A model generated the notes under the pieces. It made no database searches. It saw nothing but the letters and a program-made list of their open reading frames with translations, and was not told the DNA's origin. A program made the position numbers and the translations under genes. A stretch of DNA of 53,328 nucleotides, from positions 52,533-105,860 of the forward strand of contig NZ_KI912468.1 of the NCBI RefSeq assembly GCF_000518645.1. Direction: 5' to 3'. The stretch comes from Curvibacter gracilis ATCC BAA-807. Lineage in GTDB: Bacteria; Pseudomonadota; Gammaproteobacteria; Burkholderiales; Burkholderiaceae_C. Shown here one piece after another: positions 27,997 to 36,147 of the stretch. Every line of letters begins with the position of its first letter. Position 1 is the stretch's first letter.

Positions 27997-28037
27997 GGCA
28001 GACCGGTGCCGGTCTGCCGCTGATCGGCCCCGATCAG
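27997..28037 (-). terminator. Two adjacent perfect hairpins between YhgE/Pip and hydrolase genes
   Basis: GGCAGACCG/CGGTCTGCC (27997-28005 with 28010-28018, loop GTGC) and CTGATCG/CGATCAG (28020-28026 with 28031-28037, loop GCCC) lie 68-108 bp after the YhgE/Pip stop. There is no T-run; they could terminate or process the mRNA. Confidence 0.45.
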
Positions 28038-28104
28038 GCGCCTGCCTGCGGGACCGAAGCCTCATTGGCCCACAAGGCCCGGCCCGATAGGCCCCCACCC
28101 GTCC

Positions 28105-30009
28105 TCAGACCTTGACCGCCGGCTGATAAAGGTCGGGCTCCACATGCACCCAGCGGCCAAACAGCGCGATCAGCGCGGTGGCCACCAAGCCAGCCAGGGC
28201 CACCATGCCGCAGGCCTGGCCCCAGCGGTTGTCAAAGGCACCGAACAGCACGGTGCGGAAGGCCTGCACCACCCAGCTGAAGGGCAGCCACGAGTGCACA
28301 GCCCGGAAGAAGCCCGCCGACAACTCCACCGGCAGCACGCCGCCGCCGGCCGACAGCTGCAGGGTGAGCAGCAGCACGGTCAGGATGCGGCCGAACTCGC
28401 CGAACACATGCACCATGGCCGACAGCACGGCCAGGAACACCACCGAGGCCAGCACCATGGTCAGGCCCAGCGCCGCCACCCGCGGCGTCTGCACCGACAG
28501 CACGAACAACAGCGTGATCTCGACCAGCAGCACCTGCAGCAGCACCACCAGCACCGGCACGGTCATCTTGCCCAGCGTCTTGGCCAGGCGCGGCACGTGG
28601 CCGTGCACGCGCAGCACCAGGCTCATGTTGAACAGGTAGCCCGCCATCACGGCGCCGATCCACAAGGCCACCGACACCATGTTGGGGATGAAAGCCGTGC
28701 CGTTGTTGGGCACCGGCGCGGCCACCTCCACGCGCAGCGCCACCGACTCGGCCAGGCCCGAGGCATTGCCCTCCAGCTTGGCCAGCGAAGTGGGGATGGC
28801 CGCCTCGATGGTCTTGATGCCCGTGAGCAGCTTGTCGGCGCCGTCGGCCAGCTTCACGCCGCCGGCGGTGAACTCGTCCAGTTGGCGATCCGGGGGCAGC
28901 TTGCTGGCCAGCTTGTGCACGCCGTCACCCAGGGCCTGCACGCCGTCAGTGAGCTGGCCCAACCCGGTTTCCAGCTGCGCCTGGCCGTTGATCAATTGCC
29001 GATTGCCGGCCACGGCCTGCTTGTTGGCGGCACGGGCCTGCTTCAGGCCTTGCTGCAGCTTGTCGGCGCCATCGGCCAGCTGGCCGGCGCCGGCCGCGAT
29101 GCGGTCGCCCACCAGCCACAGTCCCTCGGTTTCCGACTGCATCTTGCGAGCGCCGCCCAGCAACTGGCCGGCGCCGCCCTCCAGCTGTTCCAGCCCGTTG
29201 CCGATCTGGGCCAGGCCGCTGCCCAGCTCGCGCTGGCCGGCGCTCAGTTGCTGGGCCCCGGACTTGAGGGCACGCAGGTCGCTGCCGGCCGGCCAATGCG
29301 ACTCGATGGTGCGGATGCCGCCGTTCACCTCCTTGAAGCCCTCGCCCACCTGGTGGGCCGCGTCGCGGTACTGGTGGCTGCCCTTGGCCAGGGTGTCGGC
29401 GCCTTCGCGCACCTGGCTCAAGGCGCGGCGCAGCTGGGTCAGGCGGTCTTCCGAGGCCGAGGCCGTGTCCAGCACCATGGACCAGCGCTGCTCATTGAGC
29501 ATCTCGTTGACCTGATGGTCCAGCTCCGAGGCAAAGCGCCTGGCCAGGTTGGCCGAGCTGTAGTTGTTGCCCTCGGAGGTGTAGATCACCATCTGGCCGG
29601 CGCCACGGGCCGTACCGGGCACCGCATTGGCGCTGAAGTTGGGCGGAATCAGCAGCGCAAAGGCCAGGTCGCCACGGCGCACCGCCTCGCGGGCGTCCTC
29701 CAGCGATTCGTACATGCGAAAGCCGAAGGCCTTGCGCTCCAGCAAGGTGTCGGTCAGGTGGGTGCCCACGTTCGCATCGTGGCCGCGGTAGTGCAGACCC
29801 AGGTCGTGGTTGACGATGCCCACGGGCAATTCGGCCGTGTGGCCGCTCGGGTCCCACACGCTGGTGAGGTAGATCAGTGAATACAGGGCCGGCACCACAC
29901 CCACCGCCAGAATGGCCAGCCACACGCGCGGGTAGCGGCGCAACAGGGCCAGTTCGGCCCGGGCAATGGCAACGGTGCCGTGGAACAGGGATTTCAGGTA
30001 CTTGAGCAT
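28105..30009 (-). CDS. YhgE/Pip-domain membrane protein
   Basis: A 634-residue membrane protein. One membrane helix near residue 30 is followed by a large extracytoplasmic region containing repeated G-A-x-Q-L-x-x-G type units (SGAQQLSAGQRELGSGLAQIGNGLEQLEGGAGQL and similar, ~245-400), then about five C-terminal membrane helices (residues ~440-620). This is the YhgE/Pip layout, related to phage-infection protein of Lactococcus and EsaA-type secretion proteins, and to the ABC-2 permease fold. Such proteins are best known from Gram-positives; function in proteobacteria is not known. No ATPase gene is adjacent. Confidence 0.88.
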   Translation of the reverse strand: MLKYLKSLFHGTVAIARAELALLRRYPRVWLAILAVGVVPALYSLIYLTSVWDPSGHTAELPVGIVNHDLGLHYRGHDANVGTHLTDTLLERKAFGFRMYESLEDAREAVRRGDLAFALLIPPNFSANAVPGTARGAGQMVIYTSEGNNYSSANLARRFASELDHQVNEMLNEQRWSMVLDTASASEDRLTQLRRALSQVREGADTLAKGSHQYRDAAHQVGEGFKEVNGGIRTIESHWPAGSDLRALKSGAQQLSAGQRELGSGLAQIGNGLEQLEGGAGQLLGGARKMQSETEGLWLVGDRIAAGAGQLADGADKLQQGLKQARAANKQAVAGNRQLINGQAQLETGLGQLTDGVQALGDGVHKLASKLPPDRQLDEFTAGGVKLADGADKLLTGIKTIEAAIPTSLAKLEGNASGLAESVALRVEVAAPVPNNGTAFIPNMVSVALWIGAVMAGYLFNMSLVLRVHGHVPRLAKTLGKMTVPVLVVLLQVLLVEITLLFVLSVQTPRVAALGLTMVLASVVFLAVLSAMVHVFGEFGRILTVLLLTLQLSAGGGVLPVELSAGFFRAVHSWLPFSWVVQAFRTVLFGAFDNRWGQACGMVALAGLVATALIALFGRWVHVEPDLYQPAVKV

Positions 30010-30361
30010 CTTGGGTTGTCAACGGCGTCGGCAGAACCTCAGACGGGCCGATTCGCACCGTGTGGAGTACACCACGGATCGAATTCCCGGGCGAAGTGGC
30101 CCCAAAATGCCGTCAGATCTGCCAGTCAAGCCGATCATCGCATCAAGCCCTACCCCTGTGAACCCGTGTGACAAGCGGTCAGCGTGCCTGCCACCGGCCG
30201 GGGTGTTCTCGTGAGGGTTCTGGCGGGGCCGCACCTTGGATGTCTGCGCCAGATCAAGTCCGGCAGCGGGCCGGCGCACAACTGTCACGCGGCTTACCAA
30301 GGGTGGTGATCGAATCTGGATACCATCTTGGCAACCGTTTTTACTTCAAGGAACAATCACC
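30010..30361. other. 352-bp divergent intergenic region
   Basis: This lies between the divergent YhgE/Pip and 3-hydroxyacyl-CoA dehydrogenase genes and should contain both promoters. Reading both strands gave no convincing -35/-10 pair, operator or gene. A run of T residues and AAGGA precede the dehydrogenase start at 30362. Confidence 0.4.
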
Positions 30362-31210
30362 ATGAGCATTCAAACCGTCGGCATCATTGGCGCAGGCACC
30401 ATGGGCAACGGCATCGCGCAGGCTTGCGCCGTGTCGGGCCTGCAAGTGGTGATGGTGGACATCTCCGAAGCGGCCGTGCAAAAAGGCATTGCCACCGTGG
30501 CCGGCTCGCTGGACCGCCTGATCAAGAAGGAGAAGATCACCGCGGCCGACAAGGACGCCGCCCTGGCCCGCATCCAGGGCAGCACCTCGTACGAAGACCT
30601 GAAAAAGGCCCAGATCGTGATCGAGGCCGCCACCGAGAACCATGCACTCAAGGTCAAGATCCTCCAGCAGATCGACGCCCTGGTGGCACCCGAGGTGATC
30701 CTGGCCTCCAACACCTCGTCCATCTCCATCACCCAGCTGGCCGCCGCCACCAGCCGCCCCGACCGTTTCATCGGCATGCACTTCTTCAACCCGGTGCCGA
30801 TGATGGCCCTGGTCGAGATCATCCGCGGCCTGCAGACCAGCGACGCCACCCATGACGCGGTCAAGGCCCTGGCCGAAGCCCTGGGCAAGAGCCCGATCAC
30901 GGTCAAGAACTCGCCCGGTTTCGTGGTCAACCGCATCCTGGTGCCCATGATCAACGAGGCCTTCTTCGTGCTGGCCGAAGGCATTGCCACCCCGGAAGAC
31001 ATCGACGCCGGCATGAAGCTGGGCTGCAACCAGCCCATCGGCCCGCTGGCCCTGGCCGACATGATCGGCCTGGACGTGTGCCTGGCCGTGATGCAGGTCT
31101 ACCTTGAAGAGTTTGGCGACAGCAAGTACCGCGCTTGCCCGCTGCTCAAGGAAATGGTCGCCGCCGGCCAACTGGGCCGCAAGACCGGCCGCGGCGTCTA
31201 CACCTACTGA
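30362..31210 (+). CDS. 3-hydroxybutyryl-CoA dehydrogenase
   Basis: A 282-residue NAD-dependent 3-hydroxyacyl-CoA dehydrogenase, oxidising (S)-3-hydroxyacyl-CoA in fatty-acid or aromatic side-chain breakdown. The Rossmann motif GIIGAGTMGNG opens the protein; the catalytic histidine is in HFFNPVPMMALVEII (~140) and NSPGFVVNRILVPMINEA follows. The single-domain length is that of Hbd/PaaH. The ATG at 30362 has AAGGA 10 nt upstream; the longer reading from 30236 is not credible. A hairpin follows the stop. Confidence 0.93.
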   Translation: MSIQTVGIIGAGTMGNGIAQACAVSGLQVVMVDISEAAVQKGIATVAGSLDRLIKKEKITAADKDAALARIQGSTSYEDLKKAQIVIEAATENHALKVKILQQIDALVAPEVILASNTSSISITQLAAATSRPDRFIGMHFFNPVPMMALVEIIRGLQTSDATHDAVKALAEALGKSPITVKNSPGFVVNRILVPMINEAFFVLAEGIATPEDIDAGMKLGCNQPIGPLALADMIGLDVCLAVMQVYLEEFGDSKYRACPLLKEMVAAGQLGRKTGRGVYTY

Positions 31211-31211
31211 G

Positions 31212-31233
31212 GCCGGGCCCCTGAGCGGGGCCG
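31212..31233 (+). terminator. Hairpin after 3-hydroxybutyryl-CoA dehydrogenase gene
   Basis: CCGGGCCCC pairs with GGGGCCGG with one bulged G and a TGAGC loop, directly after the stop codon. No T-run follows. Confidence 0.4.
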
Positions 31234-31310
31234 GTATCAGGGTTCGCCCCAGGGCCTGGGTGTCGCGCCGGTGAATGCCGGCGCCGCACCTGCCCCCCTA
31301 GCATGGGGTC

Positions 31311-32141
31311 ATGAACACCCCCTTCCAACCCCCCACCCCCACGCCGCTGCACCCTGAAGGCAGCATCGACACCGAAGTGCGCGGCAGCGTGCTGCTGATC
31401 GGCATCAACCGGCCCAACAAGCGCAACGGCTTCACGCCCAAGATGTACCGTGAACTGGGGCTGGCCTACACCCGTCTTGACGACGACCCCGCCCTGCGCG
31501 TGGGCGTGCTGCACGCCTTTGGCGAGCACTTCACGGCCGGGCTGGATCTGCCCACCATCGCCCCGCTGATGCAGCGCGGCGAAAAAGCCGTGCCCCTGGG
31601 CCTGGTCGACCCGGTGGACCTGGGCATGCCGGGCTACCGGCGCCGCACCAAGCCGATGCTGGTGGCCGTGCAGGGCATCACCTACACCCTGGGCATCGAG
31701 CTGATGCTGGCGGCCGACATCGTGGTGGCGGCCGACAACTGCCGCTTCTCGCAACTCGAGGTCAAGCGCGGCATCATGGCCACCGGCGGTGCCACCCTGC
31801 GCATGGCCGAGCGCGCCGGCCTGGGCAATGCCCTGCTGCACCTGCTGACCGGCGACGAGTTCGGCGCGCCCGAGGCGCTGCGCCTGAACTTCGTGCAGAA
31901 GGTGGTGCCCGCCGGGCAGGAACTGCCCACCGCCCTGGCCCTGGCCGAGGTGATTGCCGAGCAGGCCCCGCTGGCCGTGGTGGCCACCCGGCAGAACGTG
32001 CTCAAGGCCATCGAACACGGGCCTCTGGTCGCCATGCACGACTTCATCGACACCCAGCAACGCCTGTCGCGCAGCGAAGACGCCCGCGAAGGCGTGCAGT
32101 CCTTCATCGACAAGCGACCGGCCCGCTTCACCGGCCGCTGA
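31311..32141 (+). CDS. Crotonase / enoyl-CoA hydratase-family protein
   Basis: A 276-residue crotonase-fold protein. The oxyanion-hole segments are AFGEHFTAGLDL (~66-78) and VAVQGITYTLGIELMLAADIVVAAD; the position of the usual catalytic acids reads SQLEVKRGIMATGGATLRMAERAG, where the standard second Glu region is changed to MATGGA. It may be a hydratase, isomerase or thioesterase. It lies 100 bp after the dehydrogenase and probably handles a related acyl-CoA. The N-terminus has a Pro/Thr-rich tail (PFQPPTPTPLHPEG). Confidence 0.87.
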   Translation: MNTPFQPPTPTPLHPEGSIDTEVRGSVLLIGINRPNKRNGFTPKMYRELGLAYTRLDDDPALRVGVLHAFGEHFTAGLDLPTIAPLMQRGEKAVPLGLVDPVDLGMPGYRRRTKPMLVAVQGITYTLGIELMLAADIVVAADNCRFSQLEVKRGIMATGGATLRMAERAGLGNALLHLLTGDEFGAPEALRLNFVQKVVPAGQELPTALALAEVIAEQAPLAVVATRQNVLKAIEHGPLVAMHDFIDTQQRLSRSEDAREGVQSFIDKRPARFTGR

Positions 32142-32181
32142 GGCGGCGCCCGCCATTCCACACCCGCAGTGTGGTTTTACC

Positions 32182-32207
32182 CAATTAAATTGCGAACAAT
32201 TTAATTG
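32182..32207. promoter_or_regulatory. Double OhrR-box operator
   Basis: CAATTAAATTG (32182-32192) and CAATTTAATTG (32197-32207) are exact reverse complements separated by CGAA. Each half is itself a CAATT-N-AATTG palindrome like known OhrR boxes. They lie 19-44 bp before the ohrR ATG and so would give autoregulation of ohrR and the downstream ohr gene. Confidence 0.75.
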
Positions 32208-32225
32208 ACAGCAATAATTCAGCCC

Positions 32226-32687
32226 ATGGACACCAACGCACCACCCGACACCCCCAGCCCCGCAGCCCTGCGGCTGGACAACCAGGTCTGCTTTGCGCTG
32301 TATTCGGCCTCGCTGGCCATGACCAAGCTGTACAAGCCCCTGCTCGACGAGATCGGCCTGACCTACCCGCAATACCTGGTGATGCTGGTGCTGTGGGAGC
32401 AGGACGGCCTGACCGTGTCGGCCCTGGGCGAGCGCCTGTTCCTCGACTCGGGCACCCTGACCCCCCTGCTCAAGCGCCTGGAAGGCGCAGGGCTGCTGGG
32501 CCGGCTGCGCGATGTGCAAGACGAACGCCGCGTGCGCATCACCCTGACAGCGGCCGGCCGCGCCCTGCGCGACACCGCCGAACGCATTCCGGCCTGTGTG
32601 CTGCAGCAAAGCCAGTGCAGCCTGCCCGAACTGCTGGCCCTGACCGAGCAGCTCAAGACCCTGCGCGGCCACCTGGCCGGCGGCTGA
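32226..32687 (+). CDS. ohrR: OhrR, MarR-family organic-peroxide sensor repressor
   Basis: A 153-residue winged-helix repressor. [16 protein letters not shown] holds the conserved reactive cysteine (Cys22), oxidised by organic hydroperoxides in OhrR proteins. The DNA-binding region is [25 protein letters not shown] followed by the wing [14 protein letters not shown]. Two OhrR-type boxes precede it and the ohr gene follows by 76 bp. The ATG at 32226 was chosen over an upstream TTG (32205), which lies inside the operator. A further Cys (ACVLQQSQC) near residue 130 suggests the two-cysteine class. Confidence 0.93.
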   Translation: MDTNAPPDTPSPAALRLDNQVCFALYSASLAMTKLYKPLLDEIGLTYPQYLVMLVLWEQDGLTVSALGERLFLDSGTLTPLLKRLEGAGLLGRLRDVQDERRVRITLTAAGRALRDTAERIPACVLQQSQCSLPELLALTEQLKTLRGHLAGG

Positions 32688-32763
32688 GACCCGATCCACT
32701 TTTCTGTCTGTTTTTTCAACCACCCACCCGTCTGCCAGTCAGACATTTCACAGGAGCAGCACC

Positions 32764-33192
32764 ATGACCACCCACCTCGACAAAGTTCTGTACACCGCCG
32801 ACGTCACCTCCACCGGTGGCCGCGAAGGCCGCGCCGTCAGCTCGGACGGCCTGCTGGACGTGAAGCTCAGCCCCCCGAAGGAACTGGGCGGTGCCGGCGG
32901 CGCCACCAACCCTGAGCAGCTGTTTGCCGCAGGCTACTCGGCCTGCTTCATGGGCGCGCTCAAGCACGTGGCCGGCGCCGCCAAGATCGCCATCCCGGCC
33001 AGCGCCACCATCCAGGCCAAGGTCGGCATCGGCCCGATCCCGGCCGGTTTCGGCATCGAAGCCCACCTGACCATCACCCTGCCCGGCATCGAGCGCGCCG
33101 TGGCCGAAGACCTGGTGGCCAAGGCCCACGGCGTGTGCCCCTACTCGAACGCCACCCGCGGCAACATCGACGTGACCCTGACCGTGGTCTGA
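32764..33192 (+). CDS. ohr: Organic hydroperoxide resistance protein
   Basis: A 142-residue thiol peroxidase that reduces organic hydroperoxides using lipoylated proteins. The two catalytic cysteines are Cys61 ([13 protein letters not shown]) and Cys125 ([12 protein letters not shown]), both in the expected context. AGGAG stands before the ATG. The 76-bp gap from ohrR has no CAATT-N-AATTG box, so expression probably depends on read-through from the ohrR operator. A bidirectional hairpin ends the gene. Confidence 0.96.
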   Translation: MTTHLDKVLYTADVTSTGGREGRAVSSDGLLDVKLSPPKELGGAGGATNPEQLFAAGYSACFMGALKHVAGAAKIAIPASATIQAKVGIGPIPAGFGIEAHLTITLPGIERAVAEDLVAKAHGVCPYSNATRGNIDVTLTVV

Positions 33193-33208
33193 TCACCCCG
33201 AGGCCCGT

Positions 33209-33231
33209 CACAGCCGATCTGGCCGGCTGTG
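33209..33231. terminator. Hairpin between convergent ohr and diguanylate cyclase genes
   Basis: CACAGCCG (33209-33216) pairs perfectly with CGGCTGTG (33224-33231) across a 7-nt loop. It sits in the 46-bp gap between convergent genes and could serve both. No T-run. Confidence 0.55.
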
Positions 33232-33238
33232 CCCCGCT

Positions 33239-34516
33239 TCAGGCCGCCACCGCGCGCTCTTCGAGCACCACGCGGTTGCGGCCTTCGTCTTTGGCGCGGT
33301 AGAGCGCCTTGTCCGCATCGCCCAGGGCCTTCTCCAGACCGTTGACGCCCATGGGCGCCAGGCCGATGCTCACCGTCATGCCCGGCAGCACCTGACCGTC
33401 GGGCAAGGTGAACCGATGCCGCTCCAGGTTGTGGCGCAGGCGTTCGGCCAGTGCCAGGCCGTCGGGCGCATCGCAGCCCACCAGCACAAAGGCGAACTCC
33501 TCGCCGCCAAAACGGCAGACCAGGTCCTCCGCGCGCAGTGCCTCGCGCAGCAGCCGCGCACACTGGCGCAGCACCTCGTCACCGGCGGCGTGGCTGTGCT
33601 CGTCGTTGACCCGTTTGAAGAAGTCCAGATCGGCCATGCCCACCAGGGCCGGCCGGTGCTCACGCCTCAGCCGGTGCAGCAGCTCGTAGGCCTGTGCCAT
33701 GAAATGGCGCCGGTTCGGCAACCCGGTCAGGCTGTCATGGTGGGCCTGAAACTCCAGCTGGTGGCGCACCAGCTCGTTTTCGGTCATGGTGGCGGCCAGG
33801 GTGTTCAGCGCCTCGCCCAGCACCACCACCTCACGCACCGCAGCGGTGGGCATGGGGGGCAAGGCCTGCCCCGCCTGCAAGCGCAACAGCCCCTGGTGCA
33901 CGCCGATCAGGGGCTGCAGAACCCGTCGGTGCAACAGCCACAGGAACAACAGGAGGAGCAGACCGGCCGACCCCATGGTGGCCAGCCACTGGTAACGGGC
34001 CCGCCGCGCCACCTGGGCCAGCGCGTCGAGATCCTGGCCTGGCAGCTGGGCGGCCTGGGTCAGCAACGCATCGGCGGCCTGCGTCAGGTCACGCGACAGC
34101 GGCTCCCAGCGCAAGCGCCAAGCCGCCCGCCCTTGGGGCGAGCGGGCCAGATCGTTCGCGGCTTCGGCCAGCAAGGCGGCCGCCCGCTCAGCCTGACGGG
34201 CCGCCTTGGCCTCTTGCTGGACGCTGGGGTGCTGGCTCACCAGGGTGACCAGCAGGAGCGCGTTCTGCCGCTCGGCCTGGGATTCCGAGGCCAACAGGCG
34301 ATCGCCTTCATGCCCGATCTGCAGCAGATTGCGCCCCAGGCGCTGCAAGCGCACGATCTCCGGCACCATGTCCTGCTGCGCCCGGCTGGTGACGGCCTGG
34401 ACCTGCTGCTGCTGCGCATCGACCCACCAGGCGGCCATCAGCACCATGAGCATGACAAGCCCGGTCAGCACGGAATACACCCAGATGGATCGGAAGTCGC
34501 GTCGTGCGGCCGGCAT
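33239..34516 (-). CDS. Membrane-bound diguanylate cyclase (GGDEF)
   Basis: A 425-residue enzyme making cyclic di-GMP from two GTP. One membrane helix (~12-31), a ~165-residue helical periplasmic sensor, a second helix (~197-217), a short HAMP-like linker, and a GGDEF domain. The active motif is GGEEF (337-341) and RAED five residues before it is an inhibitory I-site (RxxD). The gene is 10 bp downstream of a periplasmic binding protein gene and probably the signalling output of that operon. The ATG at 34516 was preferred to an upstream one at 34606 that overlaps the neighbour. Confidence 0.92.
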   Translation of the reverse strand: MPAARRDFRSIWVYSVLTGLVMLMVLMAAWWVDAQQQQVQAVTSRAQQDMVPEIVRLQRLGRNLLQIGHEGDRLLASESQAERQNALLLVTLVSQHPSVQQEAKAARQAERAAALLAEAANDLARSPQGRAAWRLRWEPLSRDLTQAADALLTQAAQLPGQDLDALAQVARRARYQWLATMGSAGLLLLLFLWLLHRRVLQPLIGVHQGLLRLQAGQALPPMPTAAVREVVVLGEALNTLAATMTENELVRHQLEFQAHHDSLTGLPNRRHFMAQAYELLHRLRREHRPALVGMADLDFFKRVNDEHSHAAGDEVLRQCARLLREALRAEDLVCRFGGEEFAFVLVGCDAPDGLALAERLRHNLERHRFTLPDGQVLPGMTVSIGLAPMGVNGLEKALGDADKALYRAKDEGRNRVVLEERAVAA

Positions 34517-34526
34517 GGTGGGGCCT

Positions 34527-35309
34527 TCAGTTGACCCGGATCGACAGGTACTGCGAATTGATCCGGTCGTAGACGCCATTGCGCTCGAGCCGCTCCAGGG
34601 CGGCATCCAGCTGGGTCTTGAGCTCGGGCTTCAGGGGCGTGACGCCAAACGAGGCCGCGCCGGACAGCTCCGGGTCACGGCGGGGCTGCACACTGAGGTT
34701 CAGCGCCTGCAAGGCGGGGTCCTTCATCAGACCGATCACCGTCATCATCGGCGCCAGCATGCCATCGGCCCGGCCTTGCAGCAGCAGGCCGGCCAGCTCG
34801 GCGTTGCTCAGCACCTCCACACGCTGCCACTGGTGCTGCACCGCAAAACGCGCCTGGGCCGAGCCCTGGACCACCGCCACCCGCACGCCGGTCTGCTCGG
34901 GCAGCAGGCCCGGGCGGGCCACCCAGGCCGAGATCGAGGTGTAGTAAGGCCGGGCCAGCAGGATCTGGGCGCGCCGCTCGGGCGTGGGCAGCAGGCTCAT
35001 GGCGGCCACATCGATGCGGCCCTGGCGCAGGTCGTCCACAGCGCCCGCGATGGTCGCGGGCACCAGGCGGCAGTTGCGGCCCATCTCCTTGCAGGCGGCG
35101 CGGATCATGTCGACGCTGTAGCCGCTGTACTCCCCCCGGTCATCCCGCAACGACATCGGAGGCGAATGGCCTTGCACCCCCACGATCAGGTCTTCGGCAG
35201 CCCGGGCGTCAGTCCCCACCCCCAGGGCCAGGGCCAGGACCAGGCACAGCCAGACGGCCCACAGGCCGGCTCGCCCATGTCGACCCGGTCGCGGGTTCAG
35301 TTCAGCCAC
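34527..35309 (-). CDS. Periplasmic solute-binding protein, family 3
   Basis: A ~260-residue periplasmic binding protein. The signal peptide is GLWAVWLCLVLALALGVGTDARAA. The mature part (EDLIVGVQGHSPPMSLRDDRGEYSGYSVDMIRAACKEMGRNCRLV, then DLRQGRIDVAAMSLLPTPERRAQILLARPYYTS) is the family-3 amino-acid-binding fold. Start: a GTG at 35309, inside the 3' end of the upstream gene (13-bp overlap), gives a proper signal peptide; no ATG is available. There is no ABC permease or ATPase nearby. Instead a diguanylate cyclase follows, so it may be a sensor subunit rather than a transport component. Confidence 0.85.
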   Translation of the reverse strand: MAELNPRPGRHGRAGLWAVWLCLVLALALGVGTDARAAEDLIVGVQGHSPPMSLRDDRGEYSGYSVDMIRAACKEMGRNCRLVPATIAGAVDDLRQGRIDVAAMSLLPTPERRAQILLARPYYTSISAWVARPGLLPEQTGVRVAVVQGSAQARFAVQHQWQRVEVLSNAELAGLLLQGRADGMLAPMMTVIGLMKDPALQALNLSVQPRRDPELSGAASFGVTPLKPELKTQLDAALERLERNGVYDRINSQYLSIRVN

Positions 35310-36067
35310 TTGGCGGCCATGCGCTGGTAGTCGCCCTGGGCCTGGATCAGGTGCAGCCACTGGTCCACATAGGCCTTGGTCAGCGTGTCGCCACGCGGCA
35401 GCAGGTAGGCCATCTCGCCGTACTGCAGGGGCTTGTCGGGGTTCACGGCGCACAGGCCGGGGTGCAGCTTCTGCTGCACCAGGGTCTCGGCCGACTCGGT
35501 CACGAACACATCGGCGCGCCCACTGAGCACCTCGTTGAAGATGGTCAGGTTCTCGGGGTGGATGGTGAGCTGGGCCGTCTTGAAGTTGGCGCGCGCAAAG
35601 CGCTCGTTGCTGCCGCCGGGGTTGGCCACCACCTTGACGCCGGGCTGGTCGATGGCCGCCACGGTCTGGAAGCGCGCCACATCGGCGCAACGCACCAGCG
35701 GCGTCTTGCCGTTGACCATGTAGGGCGCGCTGAACCAGGCGCGCTTCTGGCGCTCCAGGGTCACCGAGATGCCACCCACCGCGATGTCGCAGGCGCCCCC
35801 CGTGAAGTCGTCCATCATCTTGGCCCAGCTCGTCTTCACGAACTGCACCTTGACCCCCAGCGAGGCGGCCAGCGAGGTCGCCAGATCCACATCCAGGCCC
35901 TCGAAACTGCCATCGGGCAGGGCAAAACTGAAAGGCTTGTAGTCGCCCGGGGTACAGGCCTTGAGCACACCGGCCTTCACCACCTCATCCACCCCACCGG
36001 CTTGCGCGGCACCGCAGCCGACAACAGCGAGGGCAGCCAGGAGCGCTTTGCGAGAAAACTTTGGCAT
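35297..36067 (-). CDS. pheC: PheC-like periplasmic cyclohexadienyl dehydratase
   Basis: A 256-residue secreted protein with signal peptide (cleavage near AAQAGG, ~24). Residues resemble Pseudomonas PheC block by block: ACTPGDYKPFSF, KTSWAKMMDDFTGGACDIAVGGISVTLERQKRAWFS, CADVARFQTVAAIDQPGVKVVANPGGSNERFARANFK, and LHPGLCAVNPDKP...YLLPRGD. PheC converts prephenate or arogenate to phenylpyruvate or phenylalanine in the periplasm and is related to binding proteins of family 3. A pure binding role is possible. The ATG at 36067 has AAGG ~9 nt upstream. It is first of three coupled genes ending in a diguanylate cyclase. Confidence 0.75.
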   Translation of the reverse strand: MPKFSRKALLAALAVVGCGAAQAGGVDEVVKAGVLKACTPGDYKPFSFALPDGSFEGLDVDLATSLAASLGVKVQFVKTSWAKMMDDFTGGACDIAVGGISVTLERQKRAWFSAPYMVNGKTPLVRCADVARFQTVAAIDQPGVKVVANPGGSNERFARANFKTAQLTIHPENLTIFNEVLSGRADVFVTESAETLVQQKLHPGLCAVNPDKPLQYGEMAYLLPRGDTLTKAYVDQWLHLIQAQGDYQRMAAKWLN

Positions 36068-36147
36068 GGCAACCATCCTTACAGAAATAAACAAATAACG
36101 GTGGGGGCATGATAAGTCTGCGCCTGTCGGATGACCCGCCCCAGGAA

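Noticed and set aside
26847-28115. 422-residue plus-strand frame over the alpha/beta hydrolase
   Set aside because: Antisense shadow of the hydrolase; no motif and Gln/His/Arg-rich.
35310-35690. Possible fusion or longer N-terminus of the second periplasmic binding protein
   Set aside because: The extra residues are antisense-like and overlap the PheC-like gene. GTG at 35309 yields a proper signal peptide.
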